62,000 bases of DNA, taken from assembly GCA_014529385.2 (NCBI GenBank), contig CM043971.1, forward strand, positions 90,979,840-91,041,839, in the 5' to 3' direction. Positions 52,650-62,000 of the stretch are shown here, piece by piece. The notes below the pieces were generated by a model, which was not told the origin of the DNA, searched no databases, and saw only the letters and a list, made by a program, of their open reading frames with translations. This stretch comes from Adiantum capillus-veneris. Its lineage: Eukaryota > Streptophyta > Polypodiopsida > Polypodiales > Pteridaceae. Position 1 is the first letter of the stretch. Every line of letters begins with the position of its first letter. The position numbers and the translations under genes were made by a program.

Positions 52650-53819
52650 AGCAAACATTAGGGCTTATATGCAATTCATTGTAGGTTTCTACAAGTGATG
52701 TACTATCCTTCAATTGTGGCTCTTGCCTCCATTTAGCATCTTCAAAAGGGTAGTTTTTCAAATTAATAAAATACTTACGTAGTACCTTACCATTGCATAG
52801 CACCTTGTCTTCGTGGCGGATGATATGCTCGGGTTGCAATATCTCTTCAGTCCCTTCAAATTCTGGAGGACCTTCTGCTGCTGGCTCTTGTGGTGGATAA
52901 CCCTTGCCCTTTATAGACTTACATGGAATGCATTATGGATTGGCCAATGAGAGGGTAGCTTAAGTTGATAAGCCGTTTCATTGATTGGCCGTAGAATCTG
53001 GAATGGTCCATAATACCTACGTGCTAATTTTGCATAGTACTTTTGATGACATGTGAGCTCTACTAGTCCATAATACCTAGATGCTAGTTTTGTAGAGTAC
53101 TTTTGATAACCTGTGAGTTCTCTCTCCATGCCAACTTTTACCCGTAGTGTGCCTTAAGTGAGCTTTGGGAAACTTTAAGAGGACCCAATCATTCTCTTTG
53201 AAGTAAAGAGTTCTTCTATGCTTGTCAGCACCAACCTTGTGCTTTTTTGTGCAATAGAGATAGCTTCTTTAATCTTAGCAAAAGCATCACGTAAGTCACG
53301 ACTATACTCATCAGCAGCAAAGATCTTCCCATGCATTTTCAAAATGGGGGGACCTTCCTTCGATCACCTCAAAAGGTGCTTTACCTCTAAAAGAATGCAC
53401 AACATTGTTGCATGTATTTTCTACTAAAGGTAGATATTTCTCCCATCGGTTGCGTTGGTCTAGTTCCGTTGCATAGGCTTTGAGTAGAACAAGCACAATG
53501 GAGTGCTTAGTTTCACTTTGCCCATTTGTTTGAGGATTAATAGGCTGAAGAGAAATTGAGCTTTGTTCCGAGATTCACAAAGAGTCTCAAAGAGTCCCTT
53601 GTAGAAATTACTGGTCATTCTAGGATCTTTATCGGAAACAAATACTCGTTGGCATATTTGAGAGAGAAATAGTTGTGTCATATGTGGAGGCTTGATAATC
53701 TTTTTGACGCGTATAAAATGAGCTTGCTTGCTAAACCTATCGACTATTGTCCATATTCCTGTATTCTCATGGATAGACTTTATTAAGCCAAAGATAAAAT
53801 ACATAGCAATACTGTACAA
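52650..53819 (-). pseudogene. Ty3/gypsy chromovirus pol remnant (integrase to chromodomain)
   Basis: Minus-strand frames give integrase core IWTIVDRFSKQAHFIRVKK and VFVSDKDPRMTSNFYKGLFE, then DQRNRWEKYLPLVENTCNN, RGKAPFEVIEG, then [20 protein letters not shown] with HNAFHVSL, then a chromodomain-like segment (QPEHIIRHEDKVLCNGKVLR with NYPFEDAKWRQEP). A ~110-bp segment around YQKY..KLA.RYYG is duplicated (53030-53129). Frames change several times. Integrases of this class with a chromodomain define chromoviruses. Confidence 0.85.
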
Positions 53820-54165
53820 GCCAGCTCTCCATTGTTGTAGCTATATGTGCAACCAGTCACTGGAACAAAGTGACTCGCCACGACTGTCTAGCGTCCCACA
53901 ACCTCGCCCAAAAAAGCTGACAAGAACTTAGCTGTGAGACCCTCTTTCTGCAAATGAGGTGCTGCAGCAAGACGAGCCTCTCCATGCTGCCAGTATGTGA
54001 CGTCCAAGTCGAACAGTGTACTGAAAGAAGGGACACTTGGATGGTCGCTGACGCGAAAGGGTCCCGCCAAAACCACTCTCCAGGATCCCACTGCACTCGT
54101 GTCAGTGGATAGCTCTCCCAAGCTCACAACCTCCAGTGGCAAGTCTCAAGAGCTGCCACCCAGCA
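53820..54165 (-). mobile_element. LINE family C fragment, minus strand
   Basis: Reverse complement of the region equivalent to ~60720-61053 in the full-length copy: LGELSTDTSAVGSWRVVLAG, DVTYWQHGEARLAAAPHLQK and GLTAKFLSAF. Both ends are truncated and the gypsy remnant stops exactly at its left edge. Related sequence may continue to ~54300. Confidence 0.8.
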
Positions 54166-54329
54166 TAAGTATTTCACCGCATGAACCCATTTTTCCCAAA
54201 CTACATGTGAACCACCTCTTGCAACCAATTTATTAATGATGTGTACCCAAATCGTGGGGTTTCTAGAGGGCTGCTCGACCCAAGTTCTGGCACCTATATA
54301 AGTGGCCCATTGGGCGCTAATAAAAGGCA

Positions 54330-54945
54330 GAAGACACACGGGACGTTCAGTAAGTATGATGGTAAGATGGATGCTTCTTTGAATCATTCTTGGTTGCATC
54401 AATTTAATGCTTACTTTGCGACTAACAAGAAAACAAGCAACATTAAAGTTTTGATTGCTGCCATGTATGATGTATCTAGCGGATGATGCCATTAATTGGT
54501 AGCAAGCTTGGCAAGGGTCCCAATTGGTTGAGCATCTTGAGCATGCCCAAGAAGGCGCACCTCTCTCTCTCACTTGTGGCGACTTCCAAGACAAGCTCAA
54601 GGCTCGTTTCATGCCACCGCAAAAGAAGATTCGCATAGTCTTTAGCAAAATGGAACTCCTGTTATGTCTTTTTCTAACTGTATTTGCCACATTGGCGTAC
54701 AATTGCGTAAGTCTGATGAGGATCGCAAGGAGGCTTTCCTTTTCAAGCTAGACGACTGCATCAAGTTTGCTGTGCAAGTTTTTAACCCTACGGACTACAA
54801 TGACGTCATTAGAATCGCTCGTCGAAAAGCCAAGTTTAGGTCACACTTTTGGCATGTATTTGAACGGTTTGGCACTCGGTCACATTCTACATTAGCATTT
54901 CATGCACAGTCATTTAGGAAGAATATACCTAGATGAATCCAGGAT
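54330..54945 (+). pseudogene. Ty3/gypsy gag fragment
   Basis: Frames read TFSKYDGKMDASLNHSWLHQ, FNAYFATNKKTSNIKVLIAA, then after a stop NWxQAWQGSQLVEHLEHAQE and DFQDKLKARFMPPQ. After a frameshift comes ALFKLDDCIKFAVQVF-like sequence. It matches a retrotransposon gag (retrotrans_gag) domain. Opposite in strand to the neighbouring gypsy pol, so a different insertion. Confidence 0.7.
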
Positions 54946-54999
54946 AAGCCCAGATTCACCCTTGAAGGAAAGTATAGTCTTTTTTCAATCACTCAACAA

Positions 55000-55008
55000 G
55001 GAACAGAT
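55000..55008. repeat. Target-site duplication of LINE C2 (left)
   Basis: GGAACAGAT, identical to 61799-61807 after the A-rich tail. The following bases (CTGTC versus ATGTT) are also similar. Confidence 0.75.
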
Positions 55009-55409
55009 CTGTCTATAATGTAAATTTAAAACAGATTGTAGATTAGGATGCTCATTGCTGCTCGCACCCGCCCCCTCTCCCCCCCTTCGCCATCGCCCTC
55101 CCCCACGCCCTCGCACTGCTCTCCCTCCCTATCCACCTCGCGCTACCCCTCCTGCTCGCCGCCAGCAAGCTTAGCCTTGCCCGCTGCCCCCTTGCTGCCC
55201 GTTGCCCAGACAGCCCGCAGCTGCCCATTGTCCATCCCACCCACTCGCCCCCTCCCACTGTCTGCCCCTCGCCTGCTTTTTACCTCTAGCCCTCTCCCTC
55301 TCCCTTCTTGCTTGAAGGGCGTCGCCAGCAACATCGATGTGCTCGATCCAGCAGGTCTCTCCCCTTTGGTCGACAATCCTCCGCTTCTTCTTCATAGCAA
55401 CAGACACAG

Positions 55410-57180
55410 ATGGCAGCTCATGCTCCACCGCAGAGGGACTCCAATGAAGCCCCCTCGCCCGACCCCGCTGAGCCCACCATTCGACTTGCTCTCTCACCGA
55501 CAGAGCAAGCGAGCCTAGCCGCAGAGGTAGAGCGCTTGCAGGCGACTTCTGTCATCTGCAAGATTCTCGGCACCAGACCTAGCAGAGGAGAGCTGCGTGA
55601 CCTTCTCCAAGCCCGCCTTCTTGCAGAGGTGGACAAGATCTTGGACGTCCACATCCTCGGACGAGGCTACTATGAGATCGAGTTTGAGAGCTCCGAGATG
55701 GCGTCCAAGATCATCGCCATGAGTCCCTTGACCATCCGAGCAGTTCGAGCTCACTTTCGACAGTGGAGACATGGTTTTGACCCTGCTTCACATGTGTTGG
55801 TAGAGGAGGCAGACATCCCCATCTCCGTCTGCTTTCCTGGTTTGCGGAGGGAGTACCTACCACTTTTGTCCAGGATGGGCTCAGCGATTGGGACTCTCTC
55901 CTCGAGACACCTCGCACGGCAGCCTCGGTAGCTGGCAAGGCGGCCGGCATTCCCTCAGTTCGCGTTCTAGTTAGGGATACTCACACTCTCCCGAAGGTCA
56001 TCCTTCTTCCTCGGGTGAGTGGGGGTTGGTTTAGACAAAGCGTGGAGTATTCGGGCCTCCCGAACCAGTGCTTCATTTGTCGACAGATGGGCCATCTTGC
56101 GAAGGCCTATCCACGGAGGAGGCCCCGACCTACACCACAAACTCAGCCCCAGCCTGCAAGGGCTGGCCAGCAACCACAGGCAAAGACACAGAGCACACAG
56201 ACAGAGCCACCCTCCGAGCCTAGGGCTCCAGCAGAGGAGGGATGGCGGCAGGTTCGTGGTTGACACCAACAGGGACCACAGCGACAGCCTAGCACTCAAA
56301 GTGGTCCTCAGGTGCCGGCCCAGCAGCAGTGGATTCCCACGGGGAACCGATTCGGTCCTCTTGAGCAAGACGAGGTCCCTGCTCTAGCCCCCACCTCAAC
56401 TTCACCCTCGACAACCCCTCCTCCCCCCGAGTTCCCCCCCTCCTCATCAGCCTCCCCCCCGCCTCCTGTTCCCGCCGCCTCTCCCCCTCCTCCCTGTACT
56501 TTTGCCGACCCCCCCTCCGCCCTCTTCTCCCCCTCCTCCCCATGCTCCTACACCCCTCCCTCCCGCTCCAGTTCCCCAGTGGACTCAGGTGGCAGGGCCA
56601 TCTCCAGCTGCTAGGAGATCTTTTGGCAGCGCCTTTGCCACGAGTCGCTTGGCGAGAGAGAGAGGGACTACCTTTCTTGCGACCCCCTCTACAGGTACAG
56701 ACGTCTCCCTTTGCAGCAGTCCCGCGAGGGCTGACGAGCTTTGACATTCAGCGTCGATGGGACTTCTTTGCCTACGACTTTACACGCTTTCTCGGCGACT
56801 CCTCTTCAGACCTTAAGGCAGCGTGCTTCAGGGTTCATGTTCTGTTCCTTGCAGAACATGTTCAGGGTTCATGTTCTGTTCCTTGCAGCCAGGGGGTTAG
56901 AGGCCTTGGACTCAGCAGTTGGCTTCTCTTTTCCCCTTTGCAGCAAGGACCAGATTGAGTGGACCCTCGACTCAGTGTTGGAGTGGCTGCATACACAGAC
57001 CCTAGAGTTCTCTCATCACATGCGAGACCTAGGAGTTATAGACATGCTTTTTACTCTGTGGCCATTGGCCAAGTTTGTAGTGACTCCTCCAGATGCAGCA
57101 GGATGTAGACACATTACGGTTCACTTCTTTGCTGATACTCAATGCTCGCCATGCCATGTATACATTCATGACGACTCCTA
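55410..57180 (+). pseudogene. LINE C2 ORF1 (DUF4283, CCHC knuckle, proline-rich)
   Basis: ATG 55410 starts MAAHAPPQRDSNEAPSPDPA. Residues ~45-130 resemble DUF4283: ICKILGTRPSRGELRDLLQA, VDKILDVHILGRGYYEIEFE, RAVRAHFRQWRHGFDP. A frameshift near 55890 ends this frame at 55929-55931. The next part (VRVLVRDTHTLPKV, SVEYSGLPNQCFICRQMGHL) carries a CCHC knuckle whose last Cys is Tyr (AKAYP). A Pro/Ser-rich section follows (56380-56600), then LTSFDIQRRWDFFAYDFTRF and a conserved end WTLDSVLEWLHTQTLEFSHH. A 36-bp tandem duplication lies near 56828-56890. It would be an RNA-binding chaperone of LINE RNP. Confidence 0.85.
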
Positions 57181-57349
57181 GACAGAGGAGGTTGCTTTAC
57201 ATACGGCTCGGGCTACTTGGGCTTGGGCCAGACACTCTTTGCAGTCACCTATCTAGAGGACGCTCGGATGCGGATTACTCCCCATCCAAGCCAGCCTCGA
57301 AGATAGCACGTTTAGCTACTGCGGCAACATCTGTTCTTTCTCGCTCCCC

Positions 57350-60300
57350 ATGAGGATCGTCTCATGGAACGTACAAGGACTAGGTGGGCCCCACTTTCAG
57401 CGTCAGAGGGGTCATTTGCGTCAGGAGCTTCAGCGCTGCCTTGTGGGAGGAGAGATTGATCTCCTTATGCTACAGGAGCATCATCTATGTGAGAGCCGCA
57501 TTAGACGATGGTCAGCTCTTGCGTGGACGATATGATACTTTTTGGTGCTGTTGGACCTGGAGGCATTCAGGGTGGGGTATGTATGACTATTGCGGAGTCT
57601 TTACAACAGGCCATTGTGGGCAGAGGGATTATTGTGCGAGGCAGGGCTCAATGGATCACTATGCAAGTTCAGGGTTGCCTTGTGGGCTTCCTGAACATAT
57701 ATGCGCCCAATGTGGCGAGTGCACGAGCAAAGTTTTGGTCATAGATTGTTCGAGTCTCTGCCGCAAGCAGAGCAGTGGTGCATCGGGGGTGACTTCAACA
57801 TGTTCGAGGACCCTTCTGACAGGATTGGTGGTAGCCACGCTACTATGCAGGGAGTTGAGCTTGCAGCTTGGGAGAGGTTTTGTATGACTTTGAGGGTTTC
57901 GGATGTGTGGCAGCACTCTAGCTTTGTGAGGCCCCTAGACATCCTGGCCTTCTCTCCTTCGGACCGCAGAGTGGGAGGAGTGAATCTATCGCGGATAGAT
58001 CGCTTCTACAATAGTGACTTTTTCTGTGACTTGGGTGGGATAGTTGGCATCCTGGCAGGGACTTCCTTCTCGGACCATGCACCAGTGATCCTCACAGTGA
58101 CAGATAGGCCGAGGCGGGGGAGCACGATGCTACGCATCCTTGAGAGGGTCTTGCTGGACTCTGCACTCAGAGATCGAGTGAAGGCTCTTTGGACAGAGAG
58201 CTTGGACATGCAGGATTCTCTTGCTGACAGAGTGGCCTCGGGACTAGCTCAGCTTAGTCATTTCTTTCTCCAGGAATCCTTGACTCGCCTGACTGCAGCG
58301 AAAGAGGAGGAGCAACGTCTCAGACGGGGCGTTGCTTCCTTGCAGAGGATGCAGGAGCAGCATCCAGAGAGTCCTTGGTTGGAGGAGCAGTTATAGCAGG
58401 CTCGCAAGGAGCTTGTTAGCATAGAGGAGCGGCGCCATGAGTTTGCTTTCCACCAATAGGCATCTCAATGGACGCAGGTGGGTGACCGAGTGACTGGTGC
58501 TTTCTTCGAGGCAGTGGGACCTCGGCATACGCATGCCAAGGTCAGTCAGTTGAGGAGGCCTGACGGGTCAGTTGCTTTTGAGCCAGAGGACATGCGTGCT
58601 ATTGCTATTGACTTTTACCGTGAGTTACTATGTGCAGAGCCTCATTCAGAGCGTCAGGATGCATACAGGGAGCAGGCGTGCCATGCCTTGTGACTGAGGA
58701 GATGCGTCAGAGACTTGAGCTGCCACTTCAGCTTGAGGAGTTGCACACGGCTCTTAGTGCACTCCCCCGTGGTAGCTGTCTAGTGAGAATGGCTTGACTC
58801 ACAATTTTTTCTTGGAGTACTGGGATTTGCTTTGCCCAGATCTCTGGAGTGCTTTTCAGTACATCTTGCACACAGGAGAGATGACACCATGAGTGAGGGT
58901 CTGATCTACCTCATTCCCAAGGAGGGTGGCTCCTTGGATGAGATTCGACAGTGGCGCCCCATCACCATCCTCAACTCAGCCTACAAAATTCTTGCCAAGG
59001 CTCTGAGTTTGAGGATCCAGCCACCTTCTAGAGAGCCTTATACATGGGACTCAAACTGGTTTTGTCAAGGAGCGTAGTATCCTTGACAACATCTTTACTT
59101 TTTGGGAGGCTGCTGCCCTAGCAAGGCTCCGTGGTGAGAATCTGGTGATTCTTCTTGTCGATTTTGAGAAGGCCTATGACAGAGTTGACTGGGACTTTCT
59201 GGAGGGCACTCTACGGAGGATGGGCTTTTCAGATGCTTGGATCAGAGGGGTGTCAGCTTTGTACAAACAAGCACACAGCCAAGTACTTTTGTCAGGAGGT
59301 AGAGGCAATCGTTCCATTATCACACGTTCGGTCAGACAGGGCTGCCCTCTTGCCCCCTTCCTCTTTCTGTTCTATGCTGAGGTGATGAGCAGGTTTTTGG
59401 TGTCGCAGCAGGTTGGTTTGCGGGGCTTAGCACTTCCCATTCGGGGAGATGAGCTACTGGATGCTGAGTTTGCTGACAACTCAGCCTTGTACTTGGATGG
59501 CCAGGAGGCTAACCTTCACAGGTGTGAGCAGGCTCTTGAGACCTTCTGTTGTGCATCTAGCGCACTGATCAACTGGAGAAAGATAGTGACTTTCTCGGTT
59601 GGTAGTGCTCCTGTGCCCGATTGGATGCCAGGTGAGGGTTTCAGGTGGATTCCCCCAGGGACTGCAGTTCGGTACTTGGGCTGTCAGGTTGGTCTGGACT
59701 CGTCTCCCGAGCAATAGATTGCTCCCCTCCTGTCTATCAGGAGGAAGTTGTTACACTGGAGCTCAGCACGACTTTCTTTGGCTGGCAGAGTAGTAGTGGC
59801 CAGCCAGGTGTTGTTGGCCACTATGTGGTACATCACTTCTTGCTGGATCTTCTCGAGTTCTTGTATCAGCCAGGTAGAGAGGATGATCATGAACTTCCTT
59901 TAGTCAGGACGTGACACTCAGATAGCCCGAGCCAGAGTGGCTTGGCAGGTCATCACTCTTCCTTGTTCATAGGGAGGGCTTGGGATCATTGACCCAGCAC
60001 AGTAGAGCAGAGCCCTTCTTGGGAAGTTCATAGTCAGAGGACTTCTTCCAATGGAGGAGCCCTGGAAGGAGTTCCTGCTACAGCGGCTTCGTGCTAGGGT
60101 GCTTCAGGCGGGAGGCCCCTGGTGACCTTCGACCAGATGGATCTTCACAGAGATGCGCAGAGTTGGTTTGAGCAGGAGACTGGAGGTCCGCTTCGTTGTG
60201 AGTTTGCTTTGATCTTGGGAGCATTTGCCGCAAGGCCTCGAGGAGCGACAACCTACTTGCACGGAGGAGCGCCTACGACGGCCCCTTGTTTGGAACCCCA

Positions 60301-61650
60301 TGGTTAGCACTCAGAGAGGCCACTTGGTTGGTAATCGGCCTCATGTTTCCTGGGGTCCCATGGCAGCGGGTCCAGCATGCTCTTTAGGTGACTGGTTACA
60401 GTTTTCAGGATTGTCACAGGAGTTGCAGGGTTTCCAGCTACATGGCATGAGAGGGGTGCAGAGCATGTGCCAGGACATCTCAGAGGCAGTACCAACTGAG
60501 TGGCTCACACCTCTCGAGCTAGTAGCACCCAGGTGGATGGGAGCCTTCACACGACTGGAGGTTCTCATCTCAGTTCGGGCATGCTCAGAGACTGTTCCCT
60601 CCCTTTTTTTCAAGTTACAGGGTGAGGGATGCTTACAGCGAGTTGAAGTAGAGGCCCCGCAGGTGGCAGAGTGCCGTTTTCAGAGGATCCGAGTGGTGGG
60701 CATCTGTAGGAGGACTTGTGTCATCGATCCAGCTCTTGAGACTGGACATTGGAGACTGTGAGCTTGAGACTGTTGTCCACTGGTACGAGTACAGTGGGAT
60801 CCTGGAGAGTGGTTTTGGAGGGACCCTTTCTCTTCTGCAGACCACCCAGGTGTCCCTTTCTTTCAGTACACTGTTCGATTGGGACGTCACATACTGGCAG
60901 CACAGAGAGGCTTGCCCGGCTGCAGCACCTCATTGGCAAGAGGAGGGTCTCACAGTTGAGTTCTTGGCAACCTTTTGGGAGAGGTTGTGGGACTCCAGAC
61001 AGCCGAGGCGAGTCACCTTGTTTCAGTAGCTTGTCGCACATAGAGCTACAACAGGGGGGAGCTGGCTAGTGCATACTGGTCTCTCGGCCACATGTACAGC
61101 TTGTGACCATCTTGTGGAGAGTCAGCATCACTATCTTTGGGACTGTCCTTTGGCACAACAGGTGTGGATTCGTGTTCTTCGGTTGATGCCTGCTCTTTCC
61201 ACGGCTCGACACTACACTTGGGGAGCAGCTGCTTGGTCCACCCTCACGGACCCGGCACTTCAGTTTGAGCTATCTTCCACCAGCAGGATGATAGTGATGC
61301 AGGGAGGGCGACCCACACTCGAGCCTGCTACAGAGCTTACTCCACAGGAGTGGTGCAGTGAGAGAGAGGAGTCCTGACACTCTGGTTCATCTGGCGGGCC
61401 CGTTGCTTCCGCATCTTTGAGGCTCGCCCTGTGCCACCAAACAGAGACTGTTCGCGATCTTTGGCTAGAGCTGATCCACACTCTCAGAGGACAGCTCGAG
61501 AGACTCCAGGGCAGCTCCAACCGCGTGCGGGAGCGCAGAGAGGCTTTCTTTCGACTCTGGCGTCCTGGGCCTTTTTACACCATGGTCCAGGATGTACTCA
61601 GATGGCACTACCGTCCACCTGTGTGGCTTTTCCCTCCTCCCATCTCTTGA
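57350..61650 (+). pseudogene. LINE C2 ORF2 (AP endonuclease, reverse transcriptase, zf-RVT)
   Basis: APE: MRIVSWNVQGLGG, LLMLQEHH, VQGCLVGFLNIYAPNV, IGGDFNMFEDP, LSRIDRFY and FSDHAPVIL, spread over three frames (shifts near 57508 and 57745). RT: GLIYLIPKEGGSLDEIRQWR, LVDFEKAYDRVDWDFLEGTL (59151 on), SVRQGCPLAPFLFLFYAEVM, INWRKI. The catalytic FADD is FADN (AAC 59478-59480), while copy C1 has FADD. C-terminal cluster CTACDHLVESQHHYLWDCP (~61095-61150). Stops at 58394, 58690, 59716 and later. The DFEKAYDRVDWDFL block identifies it as plant L1 clade. Confidence 0.88.
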
Positions 61651-61798
61651 TTTAGCCTCTTTGTACATTTGATGTTTTTTCACTGGGAGAGTCTCCCCAT
61701 CATGCTTGTTTTAGCCCTCTCTCGCAGAGGAGGTTGTAGCCCTATGGGCAGTTTCATTAACTAATAGAAGGATCTTTTTCTCGGAAAAACAAAAAAAG

Positions 61799-61807
61799 GG
61801 AACAGAT
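61799..61807. repeat. Target-site duplication of LINE C2 (right)
   Basis: GGAACAGAT after the A-rich tail, equal to 55000-55008. Confidence 0.75.
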
Positions 61808-62000
61808 ATGTTCATGATATTGTATTTGAAGTGGTTTTAGGGATATTCCTCAAAGGAGATCCTTGAAGAAGCTGAACCCGAGATCGTAGACGAAGTTGAA
61901 GCCATGGAGTTGATGCAGATTATTTTGCACCGCTTTCGACACGGCCCAAAGAAGCAAGCATTGTAGACTTTCCTGAAGTTCAAGTATCCCGGGTTCCACA
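61808..62000 (+). pseudogene. Possible gypsy 3' pol / chromodomain-like fragment
   Basis: A frame reads KEILEEAEPEIVDEVEAMEL, MQIILHRFRHGPKKQAL, a stop, then TFLKFKYPGFH. The spacing resembles a chromodomain tail (hydrophobic and basic, then FLVKFKG). It continues the locus interrupted by LINE C2. Weak evidence. Confidence 0.35.

Larger units (their letters stand above)
55009..61798 (+). mobile_element. LINE family C, copy C2 (full-length L1-type, ~6.8 kb)
   Basis: Structure: pyrimidine-rich 5' leader (55040-55400), ORF1 (from 55410), ORF2 (from 57350), 3' UTR ending TTCATTAACTAATAGAAGGA and an A-rich tail AAACAAAAAAA, with a 9-bp target duplication. It is the only LINE in the window with both ends. 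Frameshifts and stops in both ORFs and an RT active-site change make it inactive. It interrupts older gypsy sequence. Confidence 0.9.

Noticed and set aside
54124-54702. 192-codon minus-strand ORF
   Set aside because: Most of it is antisense to a recognisable gypsy gag; its C-terminal part coincides with a LINE C fragment. A chance composite.

Overview
The window is nuclear DNA of a land plant with a large, repeat-rich genome. It carries Ty1/copia and Ty3/gypsy retrotransposons, plant L1-type LINEs with DUF4283/CCHC ORF1 proteins, long (CT)n tracts, and the 3' end of a spliced plastid-type gene with introns of 15.6 and 17.1 kb. Introns this large filled with LINEs suggest a fern, a gymnosperm or another large-genome lineage rather than a compact angiosperm; that is inference. 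There is no bacterial-style operon, no CRISPR array, and I recognised no tRNA or rRNA gene.

Host gene. Five exons on the minus strand (51611-51550, 51453-51379, 51252-51148, 35552-35411, 18335-18262) join in phase through GT-AG introns. They encode the last ~151 residues of an ABC1K (AarF/ADCK-like) atypical kinase. Everything from 18.3 to 51.6 kb is therefore inside this gene, and 51.6-62 kb is probably a further intron, because no upstream exon was seen there.

Layout. 0-18 kb lies downstream of the gene and is layered copia debris: a 3' copia end (1-400), a minus-strand copia remnant split by a MITE with 24-bp perfect inverted repeats (2.4-3.8 kb), a nearly complete copia element (5399-11347) with a tandemly duplicated 3' end, the older copia into which it probably inserted (11.35-14.4 kb), and a twice-copied RT scrap (15.8-16.3 kb). 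Intron 18.3-35.4 kb holds plus-strand LINEs of two related families: A (five recognisable bodies or fragments plus isolated 3' ends) and B (one copy). Intron 35.6-51.1 kb holds a minus LINE fragment, a LINE ORF1 fragment, a head-to-tail array of three family-A LINEs separated by (CT)n, and a truncated L1-type LINE (family C). 51.6-62 kb holds a gypsy chromovirus remnant, a LINE-C scrap, a gypsy gag fragment and a 6.8-kb full-length LINE C (55009-61798) flanked by a 9-bp target-site duplication.

Main system of interest. Family-A LINEs end in a shared 3' module: a short stem-loop, then GACGTTAATATAACA, then ATTTC pentamers. This is directly followed by (CT)n, and several copies also begin abruptly at a (CT)n tract. 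All lie in the same orientation. This looks like a plant non-LTR retrotransposon that targets TC microsatellites and carries a conserved 3' RNA hairpin; the hairpin shows a compensatory pair change in family B. All copies seen are 5'-truncated or broken.
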